From Larimichthys crocea (Eukaryota; Chordata; Actinopteri; Sciaenidae), in NCBI RefSeq assembly GCF_000972845.2, contig NC_040015.1:5267311-5331310 (forward strand): DNA of 64,000 nucleotides, written 5' to 3'. The notes beneath the pieces were generated by a model. It worked only from the letters and a program-made list of their open reading frames with translations, had not been told where the DNA came from and searched no databases. Shown here piece after piece: positions 47,750 through 61,470 of this stretch. The position numbers and the translations under genes were made by a program. Each line of letters starts with the position of its first letter. Position 1 is the first letter of the stretch.

Positions 47750-48025
47750 GGTATGTTGGGCTTTGAATAGCGTAGTTTGGAGCCAATGAGCAGGACTTCA
47801 GTTTTGCTGCTGTTAAGCACCAAAAAGTTCCTACTCCTGATGTTCTGGAATCAAGTGTCGAGCAAGATGGGAGGAAAGGCAGTGGTGGACACCGTGATGG
47901 AGGAGGTTTGTGTCCATTAGAAGGAGATAAATGATGAACAGGAGTGGACCCAGCATTGACCTATGGGGGGCACCCACTGTAACCAGCCGAAGACCTTGGC
48001 CTGTGGTTGGTTGGACATACAAGCG
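47750..48025 (-). mobile_element. Degenerate RT-like dispersed repeat
   Basis: The minus-strand reading VGAPHRSMLGPLLFIIYLLL resembles the G-x-P-Q-G-S-x-L-G-P-L-L-F motif of non-LTR reverse transcriptases, with GS changed. No motif C follows in frame. The rest looks like decayed repeat. Confidence 0.4.
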
Positions 48026-48249
48026 CCCACAACAAAAACAAACAATGGAGAAACAGCAAATTTATGCAGTCGCTGCCTAGAATTAGCAGTATGTGAGGCA
48101 GCGAGCTATCAACATGTTCCTCTGTACATGAGACAAATGTAGCAGTACTGAAAAAGACAGTGGAGAGTGAGAGACTACGTCATGTTGCTGTGGTTGCACA
48201 GATGCTGAGCGAGGTCACTTCCTCTCTTTGGTTCACGTCTCTTTAATTG

Positions 48250-48445
48250 CTGGCTAGTCTGTTTGCATTTCCCACTGCAGGCGAAATGCACCAGGGTTCA
48301 CGTGCAAGCGAAATGAGACCTACAATTTCAAGTGGACCAGAGTTTGCTTGTTTGGTCCGCACCAGATTATGGATGAGCTTTTACACCTGCCCAAATGAAC
48401 CGGACTATCTGAGGAAATGAACTCTGGTGTGAAAGCGGATATCCT
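48250..48445. repeat. Fish dispersed repeat (hAT/MITE-like)
   Basis: The blocks tttgcttgtttggtccgcac, aaatgaaccggactatctga and gaactctggtgtgaaagcg match a recurrent percomorph repeat known to me by pattern only. The ends were not delimited. Confidence 0.5.
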
Positions 48446-49623
48446 ATGTAACCTCTGCCATATGACCAGTTTTAGGTGACAGCCACTCTCACATGCTCAT
48501 ATGAAAGTGCACCAGCACAAACTGTACAGTTTGGGCATTGTGTGTCACTATGCAGCCAGTCGACTTGAAAGTATCACATTTTTGCACAGGATACACTGGA
48601 TTGGCCAGAGGCAAAACAAAAGCTAGTGTGTCAAGCGCATAAGAATGCGAAGTGCAGCAGCCTCACAACCTGTGCTGTCTCTGCTGGAGTATGTGCACTA
48701 ATGAGCAGGTTGCAGATTCTCACTTCATGTTAACTGCATGAGGAATTCAGCTTCTGCACATTCCTTCTTGGCACTACACTGAGCTTTTCCTGTGAACTTG
48801 GACTTGTTCCAACCTCTTGAATGGACACAGAAGTAAAGTGCTTTTGTCCCTATTCTCTGAAACACTCGCAGATGAGCTTGAGCCATCTGATGAGTGGCTG
48901 TGAGCCTGTGTATGAGGGCTGGAAGAGCAGCTAGGGCTTTAAAACAATGGCCTTGAGGCTGTTGCATAACACATGATGCGATGAGGGGAGAGAGAGGCAG
49001 TTCCCTCTGCATTACAGTGCTGGAGTCCCTGAGTTGAACATTCCCACATCACACATCCCACACAGCTCTCTCTCTGTCGCTCTCTCACACACACAACCAC
49101 TCACTGCCTCCCACCTCATTGGGATGCAGGTTTCTCTGAGTACAGTTAGAGTGTGAGTTATTGTCAGATTGTTGCTCTGATAGTTAGTCAAAGAATTTAA
49201 CTGGAACGTGCCCTGAAGATGGATGAAACTCATCAACCATGGCCTCAAGTTCAAATGGCTGCTGTGCACATCAACAATAGTGAAAACTGTAGCATATAAA
49301 CTGTTTATGAAAGAGCTTCTGGTTTTGGTTTCTGGTTTTTCATACAAGCCTGTACAGTTTCTATCTGTGGACATGTGGTTGCTATGGTGTTTGTATGTGC
49401 AAAATATCAGGTTTAAAAGCTATTGTTAAGCTGACCAGAGCTTGAATTTCTAACTTGTACTGGAACACTGTCAGTGGGACATTATAGGAAATGTAGGATC
49501 CAGTGTTGAAGCTTGCCTTTTCGTAGGTACTAACAGACAGGATAGCTTGTCCTCAGCTGCCTTGAAGTTCTTGAGAATTCTTATCTATGCTTTGTAGAAG
49601 GGCAACACTGTCACACTTGTCAA

Positions 49624-49935
49624 ATCAAATCAAATCTGATTTTATTTGTGTAGCCCAAAGTCACAAAGTACATTTGCCTCAGAGGGCTTTACAATCTGTA
49701 CAGGGAGTGACACCCTCTGTCCTTAGACCCTCGGTTCGAGTGAGGAAAAACTTGCCCACAAAAACCCTTTTAACAGGGAAAAAATGTGGAAGAAACCTCA
49801 GGAAGAGCCACAGAGGAGGGATCCCTCTCCCAGGACGGACAGACGTGCAATGGATGTCACGTGTACAGGACAAATCAACACAAACATATTGTACAATTAC
49901 AATGACTGACAAAATGATAATGAATCACAATGAAT
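49624..49935 (+). repeat. High-copy percomorph interspersed repeat
   Basis: It contains tttgcctcagagggctttac, ccctctgtccttagaccctc, gaagaaacctcaggaagagc and gatccctctcccaggacgga. This set of blocks occurs very widely in percomorph fish genomes. ORFs on both strands are incidental. Confidence 0.8.
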
Positions 49936-52384
49936 GATAACATGATTACAGTAGCAGTGGAACCTGTGATAGAGATAGAGAGACACAGATGCACAGCAGC
50001 AGCAAATCATCAACTAACTATAAACTGTAATGGAGATATGGTAGCAACTTGTGTGCCCCATTTTTAAATACAACCTTTACGGAAACATGAAACATGTGAG
50101 GAAGAAAAGATGGAGAATAAATCAAGAATCCTTTTTAAACGTGATAGAAGAGGAACTGACTGAAATAGACCAGATAAACATGAAACTTTGCAGGACTCGA
50201 TTCTGTTTTGACTGTTACTAGGCTACAGCGTCTCCAACTTGTTTGAGCACTAAAGCAACATTTATGGGAAGGTTCTGAAGGAGTGTGCCAACACAAAGCT
50301 TCTATTTAAAGACCGTTCCGCCTTAAAAAAAATAGGACGGAACACTTTAATCTTTGGAAAGCAGTGACAGGTGTTCATTTTGATAACAGCATGGCTCACC
50401 ATGTACTGTCCTGTACTTGACCTTTTGCTTCAAATGCCTCCAGTGAACATGGTGTACAAATGTGCATGTTCAGGGGATTTCCTGGTCCAAGTCTCTGCCC
50501 TCGGCCTCCCTCCCTGATCGGTCCTGTTGTGTTTTCAGCCTTAGAAATAAATAATCTACAATGAGCTGTTTTTGCAAAATAACTCATAAAGCAAGGGCAT
50601 AAATCTTTTGCTATTTTTGTTAGTCAGTAATGTATTTGCAATGACTGCTTACTAGCCAACAAAATAGAAGTCTTTATTTGTGTTTTGCATGTACTGTCAT
50701 GGCACTATCTTTGGCAACCGTTGAATAAATGTCACAGCTGTGACTATGCAGCAACTTAAGAAAAGACACACTATAAACTAAATTCCACTTGGCACATCTC
50801 TGTGACGTCAAAGGCTGTGACACCATTTGGTCCATTCTCCACGCAGCTTCATACTCCACAAGGGGCATTTATAAAAATGCTTTTGCCTACTAGATTTTGT
50901 TAACTTGCTCACATTTTGTCATTCTTTGCTTGGTTTATGTTCTTCTGCCATCAGTAAGGAGTCCATGGACTGTATGTCCATGCTGTGATGTGACACACAT
51001 GCAGGACGTTGATACTGTATTTCTAATGGGAGTAAAAGAATAATCATATTTTCCAAAATGTTGGGAACTCTTTGTCTAAGTGTGTCAAGCTCTCTTCTTG
51101 GCCGATTTGGCCACTAAATCTTTCAACAGGTTTTATGGATAGACAGATGTTCTCAATGGACATTGTAGATACTGAATCCAAATAAAAGTCTATCATGATT
51201 CCAAGAGTCCAAATTTGGACCCTCCTGTCCTCTGCTGAGGAGACACGCCTCACAGTTTCGAACGTCTTTTCTAGAAGGACTCTCGCCCAAAAGTCACTTT
51301 TCTGTTTGTACATGATTGTTGGTGTCTTTAGGTGCTTTGAGACTGGGGTAAGGTGTGCGCAGCCTCTATCTGTCAGTGTGTATGTGTCCAGTCCTGTGCA
51401 TATCTGTATCTATTGTAAAGGCGGAAGGATGTGTAAAGGATTCCCCTATAATCCACCATGCTCAACAGCAAACTGCAGCATGTTAGGGAGAGTTCAGACA
51501 AGCCGAACAAAGAGACTTCTTCTTCTGTTGACTCTCCACTGTCTGACCCAAACTGTCTGCAAACAGACTGACAGCACAGCCTTCTCTGCTCACTTTGAGC
51601 AGAATATGGCGTTCTTGAATGAGTGCCCGGCCCCCCTACATCCAGGAGCAGAGTGGATGGCAAAGAGCCTCGGCCTGAACAAACTCTGCTATGAGTTTTC
51701 TGGAGGTTAGAGGGGGGTGGTGACAACAAAGATCCTTCTCTTTAGTTCATCCCCTCGGTCTCCTCTTGCAGTTGTTCCTGCGGCAGAGCTTTTCTAAACG
51801 CTTCAGATGTCCGCTTGATTCACAGCAAATACGCTTTCTCTGCACAAACTCCTCGGCCTGATATTTACCGAGTAACAGCAGAATTTGTGATGAGGCAGCA
51901 CATGTTGCACACGCATCATGACAGCACACTGCGCTCTGAAGCCTCCAGTATGCTGCAGCATTTAAATTCAATTAAGTAGCATTTTGCATGCTCCCAGATG
52001 CTTTGAGAATTCAAACACAGCACTGTGCACACATGCTGGGATACAGCTCCAGTTCCTGGGCTGAATTCACAATACATTGTAGAAGTAATATTTTTAGATA
52101 ATGATATTCTTGACAAGAATACCGAAAAAATATTTAGTATTTAGCTGTTGAGCTCTCCATATACTGAACAAGTGCTTCTGCTTTAGGTGGTCAGCTATGT
52201 TTGTTGTCAGTCTTCTTACACTTGTTGTAAATTCCTGTAGTTTGTTGTACATCTGATGATTTAAAACCACAGTATAAAGCTGGCTCTGGCTGCTGCCATC
52301 CTGGCTGTGCTGGCTAATCTAAAAAATCTGTGACATGGACCTTCAGTGGGCTGAATGACTAATAAGCCATCTGTAATGGCACCC

Positions 52385-52670
52385 ACCTGTCAACCAAAGC
52401 ATCCACGCTTGCAATCCTGCATAACTTTAAGCCTTAATATAATGTGAACAGGTGAGTTGTATATAAATCCACCCTCAGTACAGTTGTCATGAATGGGGAC
52501 ATAGCTATAGAGACCCAAACTGTTTCTGTACCAGGCTGTAAACATGTTTATTTCTGCTGTGAAGTTGGACATTTGAACATGGAGACTTATGGAGACTGAC
52601 TCACTTCTGGAGCCAGCCTCAAGTGGACACTTGAGGAGTTTTTTGCACTTCCTCATTGGCTTCATTTCCC
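52385..52670 (-). repeat. Dispersed repeat, copy A
   Basis: The segment at about 52540-52605 (ctgtaaacatgtttatttct, ctgtgaagttggacat) is the reverse complement of 58478-58545. The flanking ccacctgtcaaccaaagc also mirrors ttgattgacaggttgg at 58556. Strand labels for the two copies are arbitrary but opposite. Confidence 0.75.
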
Positions 52671-54239
52671 AGCCACGGAGGTTGACGGTTGTTTAAAACT
52701 AAACCAACTCTTTCACTGTAGGTATGACATCATTACATCAACATATCAGAATATTACCATTATCACAATATGAATTATAGCAGTATTACTGAGAAAGATA
52801 TGGATATGAAAGTTTTTCCATTCATTTGAATGATGGCACTGTGTGTTGCCTGTGGTGGTGCAGGGTCTGCTGAGAAAAAGTCACACTGTGGCGGCCAGTC
52901 CGATGATCAGACTGGTTGAACTGCTCCACAGTCAGCCTGAAATGTCACTCAAAGCGAGTGAGACCCAGGTGGATTCATGGACTGAACTCTGATACTCCAC
53001 CTGTTGTGTTCCAGCTTTGTTTATTTCATGTAGCAGTTCTTTCTCCAAAATAGAGACACCAAAAAGTTTGCTTTAGTTTGGTTTGGCTCAGCACAAATAA
53101 ACACACCCCCAGCAACCCCGTCACCCACCCTACCCCCACACACTGATGCACAAACCTGCAGAGATTCTCAACAATGCCTGATTTGGTCAAAATAGTGCCT
53201 AAAAGTAATTCACAGCATTTCAGTGCCTAAACTAGCTCCTGGTGGATGTTGCAGACAGTACATTGGACTGAAAGTCTTTGAGACAGACTCTGAGTAAGTC
53301 AGCTGCTGCAGGTTTTCTGCCTTGTTGTTTTAGTGTTTTGGAAAAACACAACAGAATGAAGTATTGCAGTGGATGGTGAGTTAATGAGGATCCATTCAGC
53401 TGATAATCACATCTAGACAATTAGGTAACATCAGGTGATTTGCATCAAATGTTCTTCAGGCTCCACTTTGTTCAACAGTTCATTAAGTACATATTAAATA
53501 CCAATAAATGCATGAATAAACATGATGTCATGGCCATTTATGGATTTCCTGGTAGATCAGCACTGCATGGAGAATAACCCGATCAAAGGATGAAGGTTTA
53601 GTCAGCTGAGGACAGAGTCAGAGAATCAACAGGCAGACGATTTAGCAGAAATCAGCTCAAATGTTTGTCTGGCAGTGACGTCCCGTGGGAATTGATGGAG
53701 TTCAGCAGGAGTCAGAACAGATGAAAAATGACTAAAAGTCAAACTCTGATGACAGATCCTGTCTTTGTGTTCAGGCCTGTTCCCCTTCAAACTGTGTTTC
53801 TTGATGGGGCAACACTCATCACTACAGATGATGAGATAATAAACCAACTTATTTCAAAATTCTGATTAGACAATCATTACATCATGACTTAGAAATGTGT
53901 CACCAACCCCACCTCAAGACTGCTACAACCAGTCTAAAACAAATGTGATATTGTTTCCTGTGCTGACAGGTGTAATTAAAGGATCAGTTGCTGCAAAGCT
54001 GTTCAAAACATCCTCACAGTGGATGTTGTGATGTCAGAGGACTGCAGCAGTCGGCACAGGGTTTTTTTCTGCGTTCCAGACTTTGCATGTAACGTTCATT
54101 TGCTTAGACAAAGTAGCTGCTGCGCCTCTCTGCTGTTGTTCGAGTACAGAAGAGACAGAAGTCTGTGCAACGATCTCCAGCTCCATTTTCTGGCTCACTA
54201 TCAGAGGACAAACCCTAACATAATTACAACACATTTTAA

Positions 54240-54656
54240 ATTGTAGGGACAGTCATCAGAGTTAAAAAATGGAGAAGCTTCGGTTGTTTGATGACATGCA
54301 TCTGTTATGGTACATACATAGTTTTGAATGCACAAAGTCTTAAACAGAGCACTTTTCATTAAGGAATACTCCTTATCAAGCATTCTTCCCAATGTTCTTC
54401 TTGAAATCAGAAGTCTTGTTGGTAAAATTTCACGTAATGAATCTCTATACTCTGGTGTCTCCGCTGTATGTAGTGGATACCTCCCTTGAATTATGAAGTT
54501 TACGATCAATTTGTCAAATCGCTCTTGGGTTATGGTGGGATTACCGCCCCTGAAATACTGTGCCACACTGCCTTGTTTGGCATGGACAGGGTGTTCCTTG
54601 TCATTCAGTGGTCCTCTTCTTGGCACACTCATGTGCGGTGTTGCGTTCCATGTCAA
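54240..54656 (-). mobile_element. hAT-like transposase fragment
   Basis: A 151-codon minus-strand frame has VAQYFRGGNPTITQERFDKL, IQGRYPLHTAETPEYRDSLR and PTRLLISRRTLGRMLDKEY. This is the layout of the region just after the BED finger in hAT/ZBED transposases (a hydrophobic helix, F-x-x-L-I, then P-x-R-x-x-S-R-x-T). No RNase H-like catalytic core follows, so it is a fragment. The last part (from about 54240) seems unrelated. Confidence 0.55.
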
Positions 54657-55201
54657 GGGCAGCTACTTCAGTTGAGTGGAGTCTCTTTAAAAGAAAAACA
54701 GGTAGAAATTAACACTTCATTCTAAAATGTTTGGATAATCATGTGTCTTACTACCACTGCAATATCAGTATGTCTTGGACTAATACAGTGACTGTCAGCG
54801 AGTCACTGTTGCATTACTAACATAACTGAACAGGGGTGTACTAAATAAATAATGTAATATAGCTGCAGATCATTGTTCTCTTTTTAAATTAACCTTTTTT
54901 AGTTTAAGTTAGTCTAATTGGTCATTGTAATTCAGTCTTTAGTTTTAATTGTTTCTTTTATGTACCTCATTGTTTTGTGTTTTGGATTACTGTGTTTAGT
55001 AATATATTTATTAGCCCCATTCTGTACTACTGCCATCTACACTAATATCAAATCATCCATTTAAATTGTCCGCAACAGTCTTACTTTGTAGAGAAAAAAA
55101 ACCTGCACAAATAATATTTCTGAGTAACATTAACTACAGTTTCAGTACTTTTCAGCTTCTCCTGTCTTCTCATTTTTCCTACCTCTTCCTGCCTAAACTC
55201 C

Positions 55202-55203
<2 letters not shown>

Positions 55204-55261
<58 letters not shown>
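55204..55261 (+). repeat. (CA)n microsatellite
   Basis: A perfect run of CA dinucleotides about 58 bp long. Confidence 0.95.
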
Positions 55262-55265
<4 letters not shown>

Positions 55266-56509
55266 GGAACTGCAGTTTTTGGCCCTGTTGCACAGTGAGT
55301 TTGGCACTTGGTGCTAACTCACAAATGTTGGTGCGCTAAAAAGCTGGAGGACACAGAAGACATTATAATAGAAACCAGGATGTTGTTGTAAGTGTGATTT
55401 ATAACCTGATCCAGCAGACATATTGTGTCTGTTCAGGAATGCCTATGGGTTTCTGATTGCGACAATCAAACGTTTTATCTTCTGTCAGTGTTTCATCATG
55501 GAGGTTACACCTGGAGTGGTAAAGCATGCATCAACAAGCATGTCCGTTTTCTATTCTCCTCTGCTCCTTGCAGCACATTTCTGTATTCACCGTACGTTTC
55601 CTAAATGCTGCGTGTGTGTTGTCAAGTTGATGAACATGTTTCCTAATTATGTGTTTGCAATGCATTGATCTGTCAGGGCCGCCATTAAAAAAAAAACACA
55701 GACTGAACAATCAGCATCTCTGTTGCATGCTCTGAAAAGACACTGTACTCTCTTCTCTCCCAGCGAGTGATGAAGTGAAACTGGAGAGCGAGGTAGAAAC
55801 CTGTGGCAGTGTCGTCGGTGTAGGCGTGTTGAAGAGTGGGCTGACAGGCCACATGATGATTAAGCACCTGGTGTCTGTGGAGGAGGTGATGAAACATCAG
55901 CGGTGTCACCCAACAATAAGGCACTGAAGGCGAATATGTCTTTTCTTCACTTCCAACGTGAGCTAAGAAGTCTCCCCAGCAGTAACCGGCTGTTTTAATG
56001 TCTCCCCTGAGGAGAATGCTTTCAGTTAATTGAGATCAGGGTGTTGATAGAATCTAGAAAAGTGAGACAGAAACCAATTCTCTATTCTCCAGTTATTTCT
56101 GTAGGAAATTCCACAACTTTGACAAACAACTGCAGTCTCATACACGCTTTGATCTAACACCATGTCTGTATTTGATTTATTGCTGGTGGGTAATTGAATG
56201 CAGAGGATAACAAAGCAGGGCACCGTCAAATCCACACATAGACCTAAATTATCACTGAGAGCTGAGCACAGCTGGAGGAGATCCAAATCATAGATGACAA
56301 CAGCTGGACTGACCCCAACAATCATGTTGTCAATCTGTCTGTGAGCTGTCCCAGTCAAGTTTCTTTGTCCCTGATCCAAAGTCCTTCACCACAGAATGAC
56401 ACAGCTGCTCAACATGTCTGTAGATAGGCTAATGTAACACAAACATAATCATTCTTATTACTGGATAATTACACACTAATGATACTACTAATTATAATAC
56501 TAATTAGGG

Positions 56510-57030
56510 TTGCAAGATTCTGGGAATTTGTTGGAAAAGTTGAAAACTTTTCATAGGAATTAACAGGAATTTATAGGAATAAACTGGAAATTTACAAAAC
56601 TGAAGGTTGGCCCTTGATATGGAACTTAAATATAGTTGGGGAAAATATATTTTGAGCATAATCTTGACTAAAACAACCAGATTTCATGCAGGTACTGCAG
56701 GGCTATTGAGGCCACGCCCCCTACCTGTGATTTCTGTACCTGGACCACACTTTAGAGCCCAGAGCACAGAGACTATTGAAGACACACATTTGAGCTTGTG
56801 GACTACATAATATTAAATAAAATAATTAAAACTTGATAAAGTTCTTACAACTTACAAATAAATCTGTTCAAATGTTTTTTAATTGTTTTATTTTGCATGT
56901 CTGCTTATGACAAAACAAAATGTTTAGATTTATGTTTGGATATGATACACTTTGTTTGAATTACCCACAATTTACAGTGAATTCCCATAAATTCTCATAA
57001 TACTCATGGAGTTTTATTTGTTCGATTACG
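56510..57030. repeat. Dispersed repeat, probable hAT-type MITE
   Basis: The left edge tagggttgcaagattctggg with gggaattt/aggaattaacaggaattt blocks matches a frequent fish MITE family by pattern. Near 56965-57000 gaattcccataaattctcat resembles the inverted counterpart. A clean right terminus and target duplication were not found. Confidence 0.5.
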
Positions 57031-58469
57031 CTCATGAATTCCAGTATGATACAGGTGAAGGTTTAACTGGCTGGACGTGCTGCGATGAGCGGACCTCACT
57101 CTGTCGCACTTTCCTCCCTGATGAATGAGCTTTGGTCAGACGCACAAACCTGACAAACGTTTCACTTTGTTCTGTCATTAATCACTCTCAGAATAAGTGC
57201 TAATTAGTGACAGCTGATAGGAGCTTCTCCTGTCAGTGCCGGCTGAGGATGACAAAGTGCCTGGATGTTTTTGTTCTCTGCAAATAAGAAAAATACAAAA
57301 AGAGATTTGAGAACATCCAAGCAGATCCGTCTTTATTCTGTCAGTCTGTGCGTCAGAGCACAGTCAGTCATCACCGACAGCACAGATGCTCTCAAAATGA
57401 AAAAATGAAAAATGATTCTTCATATTTACACATTCAAATTTTCACTCTCGTATGCAGTCAGATGCTTCACTGTGGAGGGGCTCTGTGACTCCAGCAGGCC
57501 GAGGGGGCTGGACTGGGACTGAGGTTAGTCCCCTCACGTTCACAATGGAACACGCACTATGTTTCCTCTGAGCTCCGACTCGTGTTGATCATCATGTTGA
57601 TCTGAGTAACTGAAGCTTTAATGCCATTTATTATTGTCTTTAATGCCAGAATCAACTAGTTGTGATATGGTGACGTACTGAGGACACTGGGCGTCACAGA
57701 ACACTGAGCAGGTGTCCTGTGCAGCCGGTTTTTGCTTCACGACCACGTGCTGACTGAGCCTCGTCATGACCTCGTGTGATGTGTGATGACAGGCAGAGGT
57801 CATACCAGAGGGGGGTGACTGTAGCAGCCCCGTGTTGCTTTCACTCTGATTTACACGTTTCATTGGGCACAATAAAGCCGATAAAGATTGGCTTTATTGT
57901 TTTTTATTATTTATTCCATGAAAATATGCCTGGATCTAGTCTGTGACCAACAGTAGAATGTTTTTCTCCTGTTCTGAATGCAGCTTTAGTCTGAGTGCTC
58001 CTTTTCTAAAGCCATGCCCTCCTGCAAAAATACCTCGTCACATTTTAAAAGGTCAGTGTTTATATGGTGAGACAAACCTCCACCGGTGGGTTATGTAAGC
58101 CTGGGTTAGCTCACTCTTTGTCTCCAGCCTGTGATTGGTCTGGAAGGTTTGTTTTTTTATGAGATGAGAAGTGCCGGACAAACTCCACAGTGAAGCCGAG
58201 CTGCCCTTTAAAGGGTTAATGATGTGATGATGGCAGGGATCTCTGTGCCTCACCACGCAGTGTTTCTAAGAGACGACGCTCTCAGGGTTGACCTGAGCAG
58301 GTACAAGCAGTGCAGAAAAACAAGACGCCCACCAGAGACTGATTCCATTTTCCACAGATTCACCCTGAGAAGCTGCTGTGTCACTCTGCTCTCCGTGGAG
58401 TCACAGCAGTATCATGCCAACGGATTCAATATAGGCCGTACATTCCTGTGGCTGTGAAGTGAAGCCAGT

Positions 58470-58600
58470 GAGTCAGTCTCCATAAGTCCCCATGTTGAAA
58501 TGTCCAACTTCACAGCAGAAATAAACATGTTTACAGCCTGGTGCCACTGGTTGCTTTGATTGACAGGTTGGTGCCGTAACGCTTGGGTTGTTTAAGCAAC
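58470..58600 (+). repeat. Dispersed repeat, copy B (opposite orientation to copy A)
   Basis: It contains gtcagtctccataagtcccc, atgtccaacttcacagcag and aaataaacatgtttacagcc, which read as the reverse complement of 52540-52605. Copy B is shorter and lacks the middle of copy A between the two matching blocks. Confidence 0.75.
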
Positions 58601-60507
58601 CAGGCTTCATTCAGTTCACCTCAGCTCCACTCATGCTCCACCTCTTCGCCCATTTTTTTGCTTACCTGTTAGACAGTGGAGGTGAATTAGGTCAGACTAC
58701 GTCTGTGTTTTATACAGTCTATAAGACAAGGTTCACACGTGTATTTGTGACATGCACACTAACATCCTTTAGTCTTAAATAAATGTAGTAGTAATCTAGG
58801 AATACATGTATGTGTATATTGACTACAGTGATTATGTGTGAAATATGGAATTTTGTGTGTGCGTCAATGAACATTAGGTTTTATGTCATCACTGCTCATG
58901 TTTTCCTTTCATTCAAAGTGAGAGCAGCACAGATAATACTATAAGCACCACCTCATTTATTTTTTTAACCAAACTCATCCTCCTCTTTGTTTCTGGTCAC
59001 GAAACAGCGCTTGCTTCTTATCCTCAGGTGTTTTGTGAGCTTATGGGTTCAATCGAAGCTGCAGCTCCGTGTAATCTGCTGGAATGTGGAAGATGTCTGA
59101 TGCAGGATGACATCGGCAGGCGCGTGTTGTGTTCAGCCCTCGGGTCAGTCAGACGGGAGCTCGCTCAAAGGCGGTCTTTCTGATTGAAATCTTCAGGATC
59201 ACAAACACACCGTCACTTTGTGTTGCCTGATAAGTAGAAGGAGCTCAGACCGTGTGTGTTCTATCCACTTTAAACATCCCATCATACTCATCGGGGTTAT
59301 GAGCATACAGACACACTTCGTTTATGGTTACAGTAAGACATCCATGTATCTAGCTGCCTTTGTCTGGCGAAGTCACTCGGCTCTGTGTGCTTTGTGTAAA
59401 TGCACTCTGACTGTCAATATGTAAGTGAAGGATGGGAATGGAAAATGACTGAGAGACCTCTGGTCGTCCTCTCACAGCATTATCTAATATGTAAACCCAT
59501 TGTGAAGCCAAACTGAAGCATGATTTATTGTGATGGGCTTTCAGTCCACCTACACTAATGCAATGTGAGAAAGCATGGCATTATTCTCTCATCAGACCTG
59601 CTCTGAGAGACCGCTGCTTTTTATGCTCTGTTGAACCCTGAGCTTCCTTTTGCATAACTCAGTCATCATTTAGACGCGCTTTGTATCTTCGAAACAATAA
59701 AGCAAACAAGCACTTAGTCTGATGAGCTTAAAGATCCAGTGTAGCCATCCAGCATCCTCACAAGTTTATATGGACATTGTGATCTTTTGGCTTCTGACAA
59801 CTTCAAATGAAACTCTTAGTATCTGCATGAAACGTTAAGTTTTTATGCTGCAAATAGAAAAAAAAAATCATGGGCTCAGCCGTGGGTGATGATTGGAATT
59901 AAATGGATCATTGTATGATTTTTGTGCCGCTCCTAGTTCAGCGTGTCAGATTCAGGGGGTTCTATTCACAAAATATGTTGCAGAAATAAGAATCATTGTG
60001 TTTTTGTTTTTCTTCAGAATGAGCTCTTCATGTCTACAAATGCCACAGGTCTTTGTTCATAGAGTCTGCCATGTTCAGCCTCCATGTTTCTGCAGTAGTC
60101 CAGACAAACATGACTGCACATTATGTGGCGGTGCAGAAAACAAGGCACACTCAGTGTCAGTGGTGACTGTGTGCTCAGCAGGGCAATGACACAAGGACCA
60201 GGACTTGTTTCCGGCCACTGACCGGTGATTACACAAACATGCTGATGGAAAATATCATTTTTTTGCTGTGCAACTGTAGAGAGGTGATTCAGAAGAAGGA
60301 TTAGGATTATAGAACAGTCTTCCTCTGAGACAATACTGATATTCACTGCTCCGGCTCTTTTTACTCACCTGACAGCCCAATCTACCACAAATTGATTTGT
60401 GTTGCTTCATGTTGTGGAGCAGAGCTTTGTGTTGCACTGTGATGTGTTCAGTGCAGAGGCTTTTAAATGTAATACTATTCTACTATCAGTCTCAACAGTC
60501 ACACTGT

Positions 60508-60830
60508 GACTCAACTCAACTCAACTCAACTTTATTTATAAAGCCCTTTAAAAACAGCTGCAGCTGACACAAAGTGCTGTACATAAAATAGAACATGAAA
60601 TAAGACATATAAAACAAAGAACAATATAAAAACAATAATAAACGATAAAACAATGTTAAAATAATATTAAAGCAAAAACAGAAACAGAGTCTCATGCTGG
60701 GTTAAAAGCCAAGGAATAAAAATGGGTCTTAAGACGTGTTTTAAAAATGGACAGTGAAGGGGCTTGTCGAATGCATAACGGGAGGTCATTCCACAATTTA
60801 GGACCAGCAACTGTGACTGTTGTCACATGG
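60508..60830 (+). repeat. Dispersed repeat with LINE-like 3' region
   Basis: It starts with (caact)n, then tttatttataaagcccttta and acaaagtgctgtacataaaa, and later cgggaggtcattccacaatt. These blocks are typical of a common fish retroelement-derived repeat. The last block resembles gcaggtcgttccagagtcg at 16885, so the two may be related. Confidence 0.65.
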
Positions 60831-61249
60831 AAACTTCATGGACTTTGATGTCTTTGATATTGGTTTGTGTGTGTGTAGTTTTATGTTTCAGGGTTGACAA
60901 AGACATATTTTCAGTAGATCAGTTTGCTACTCATGATGGTAATAGCCAGATGTTCTGAAAACTTACTGAGTGTAGTCTGAAGAATATGATTGCAGCCACA
61001 TCTGTAAACTTCCTACCCGACTGCTGCTGCACATGCGCAATGCTCAACAAAGATGGAAAGGAAGCAAGATAGCTTGCTCATTAGCTTCTTCCATAAACTC
61101 TATTATCTATAGTTCCCTAATTCTGTCATACATTATATCACTGTATGCTAGGCCACTCAGAGATTGCTTGTGGGCCTGCAGGCTGCCCATTGAGATACCC
61201 AGGTTTAACCCATTTGCTTAAATAATGAGCTGCGGTATTACAATCCCAA

Positions 61250-61470
61250 CCCGTTCTCATTCCCAACGCGTAAAATACCGACGCTTTTTCACGCCCCTTG
61301 GCGTCTGATACCGACGTAAAAGGTACCCTTCCGCGTCTGTATGAAACGCTCTGGGTTGTCCATTGACTCCAGTATAATCCGTTTGCGCTGGTAAGAGACG
61401 CTCAGAGCAGAGCTCCAGCCGTCCATTCACTCCAATTATAACCCGACCACAGCGATACATGACGCTGCAA
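61250..61470. repeat. Dispersed repeat with TACCGACG direct repeats
   Basis: It contains cccaacgcgtaaaataccga, cgccccttggcgtctgatac and the word taccgacg twice, plus two versions of tccattgactcc/tccattcactcc. It is CpG-rich in a CpG-poor setting. It abuts the first unit of the 268-bp array. Confidence 0.6.

Noticed and set aside
49679..49912. 77-codon minus-strand ORF
   Set aside because: It lies wholly in a high-copy dispersed repeat.
51195..51729. Overlapping ORFs on both strands (171 and 118 codons)
   Set aside because: Neither resembles a known protein, and the overlap on both strands suggests chance.
56026..56379. 117-codon minus-strand ORF in clmn intron 1
   Set aside because: No recognisable domain, and on the opposite strand to clmn. 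Not supported as a gene.
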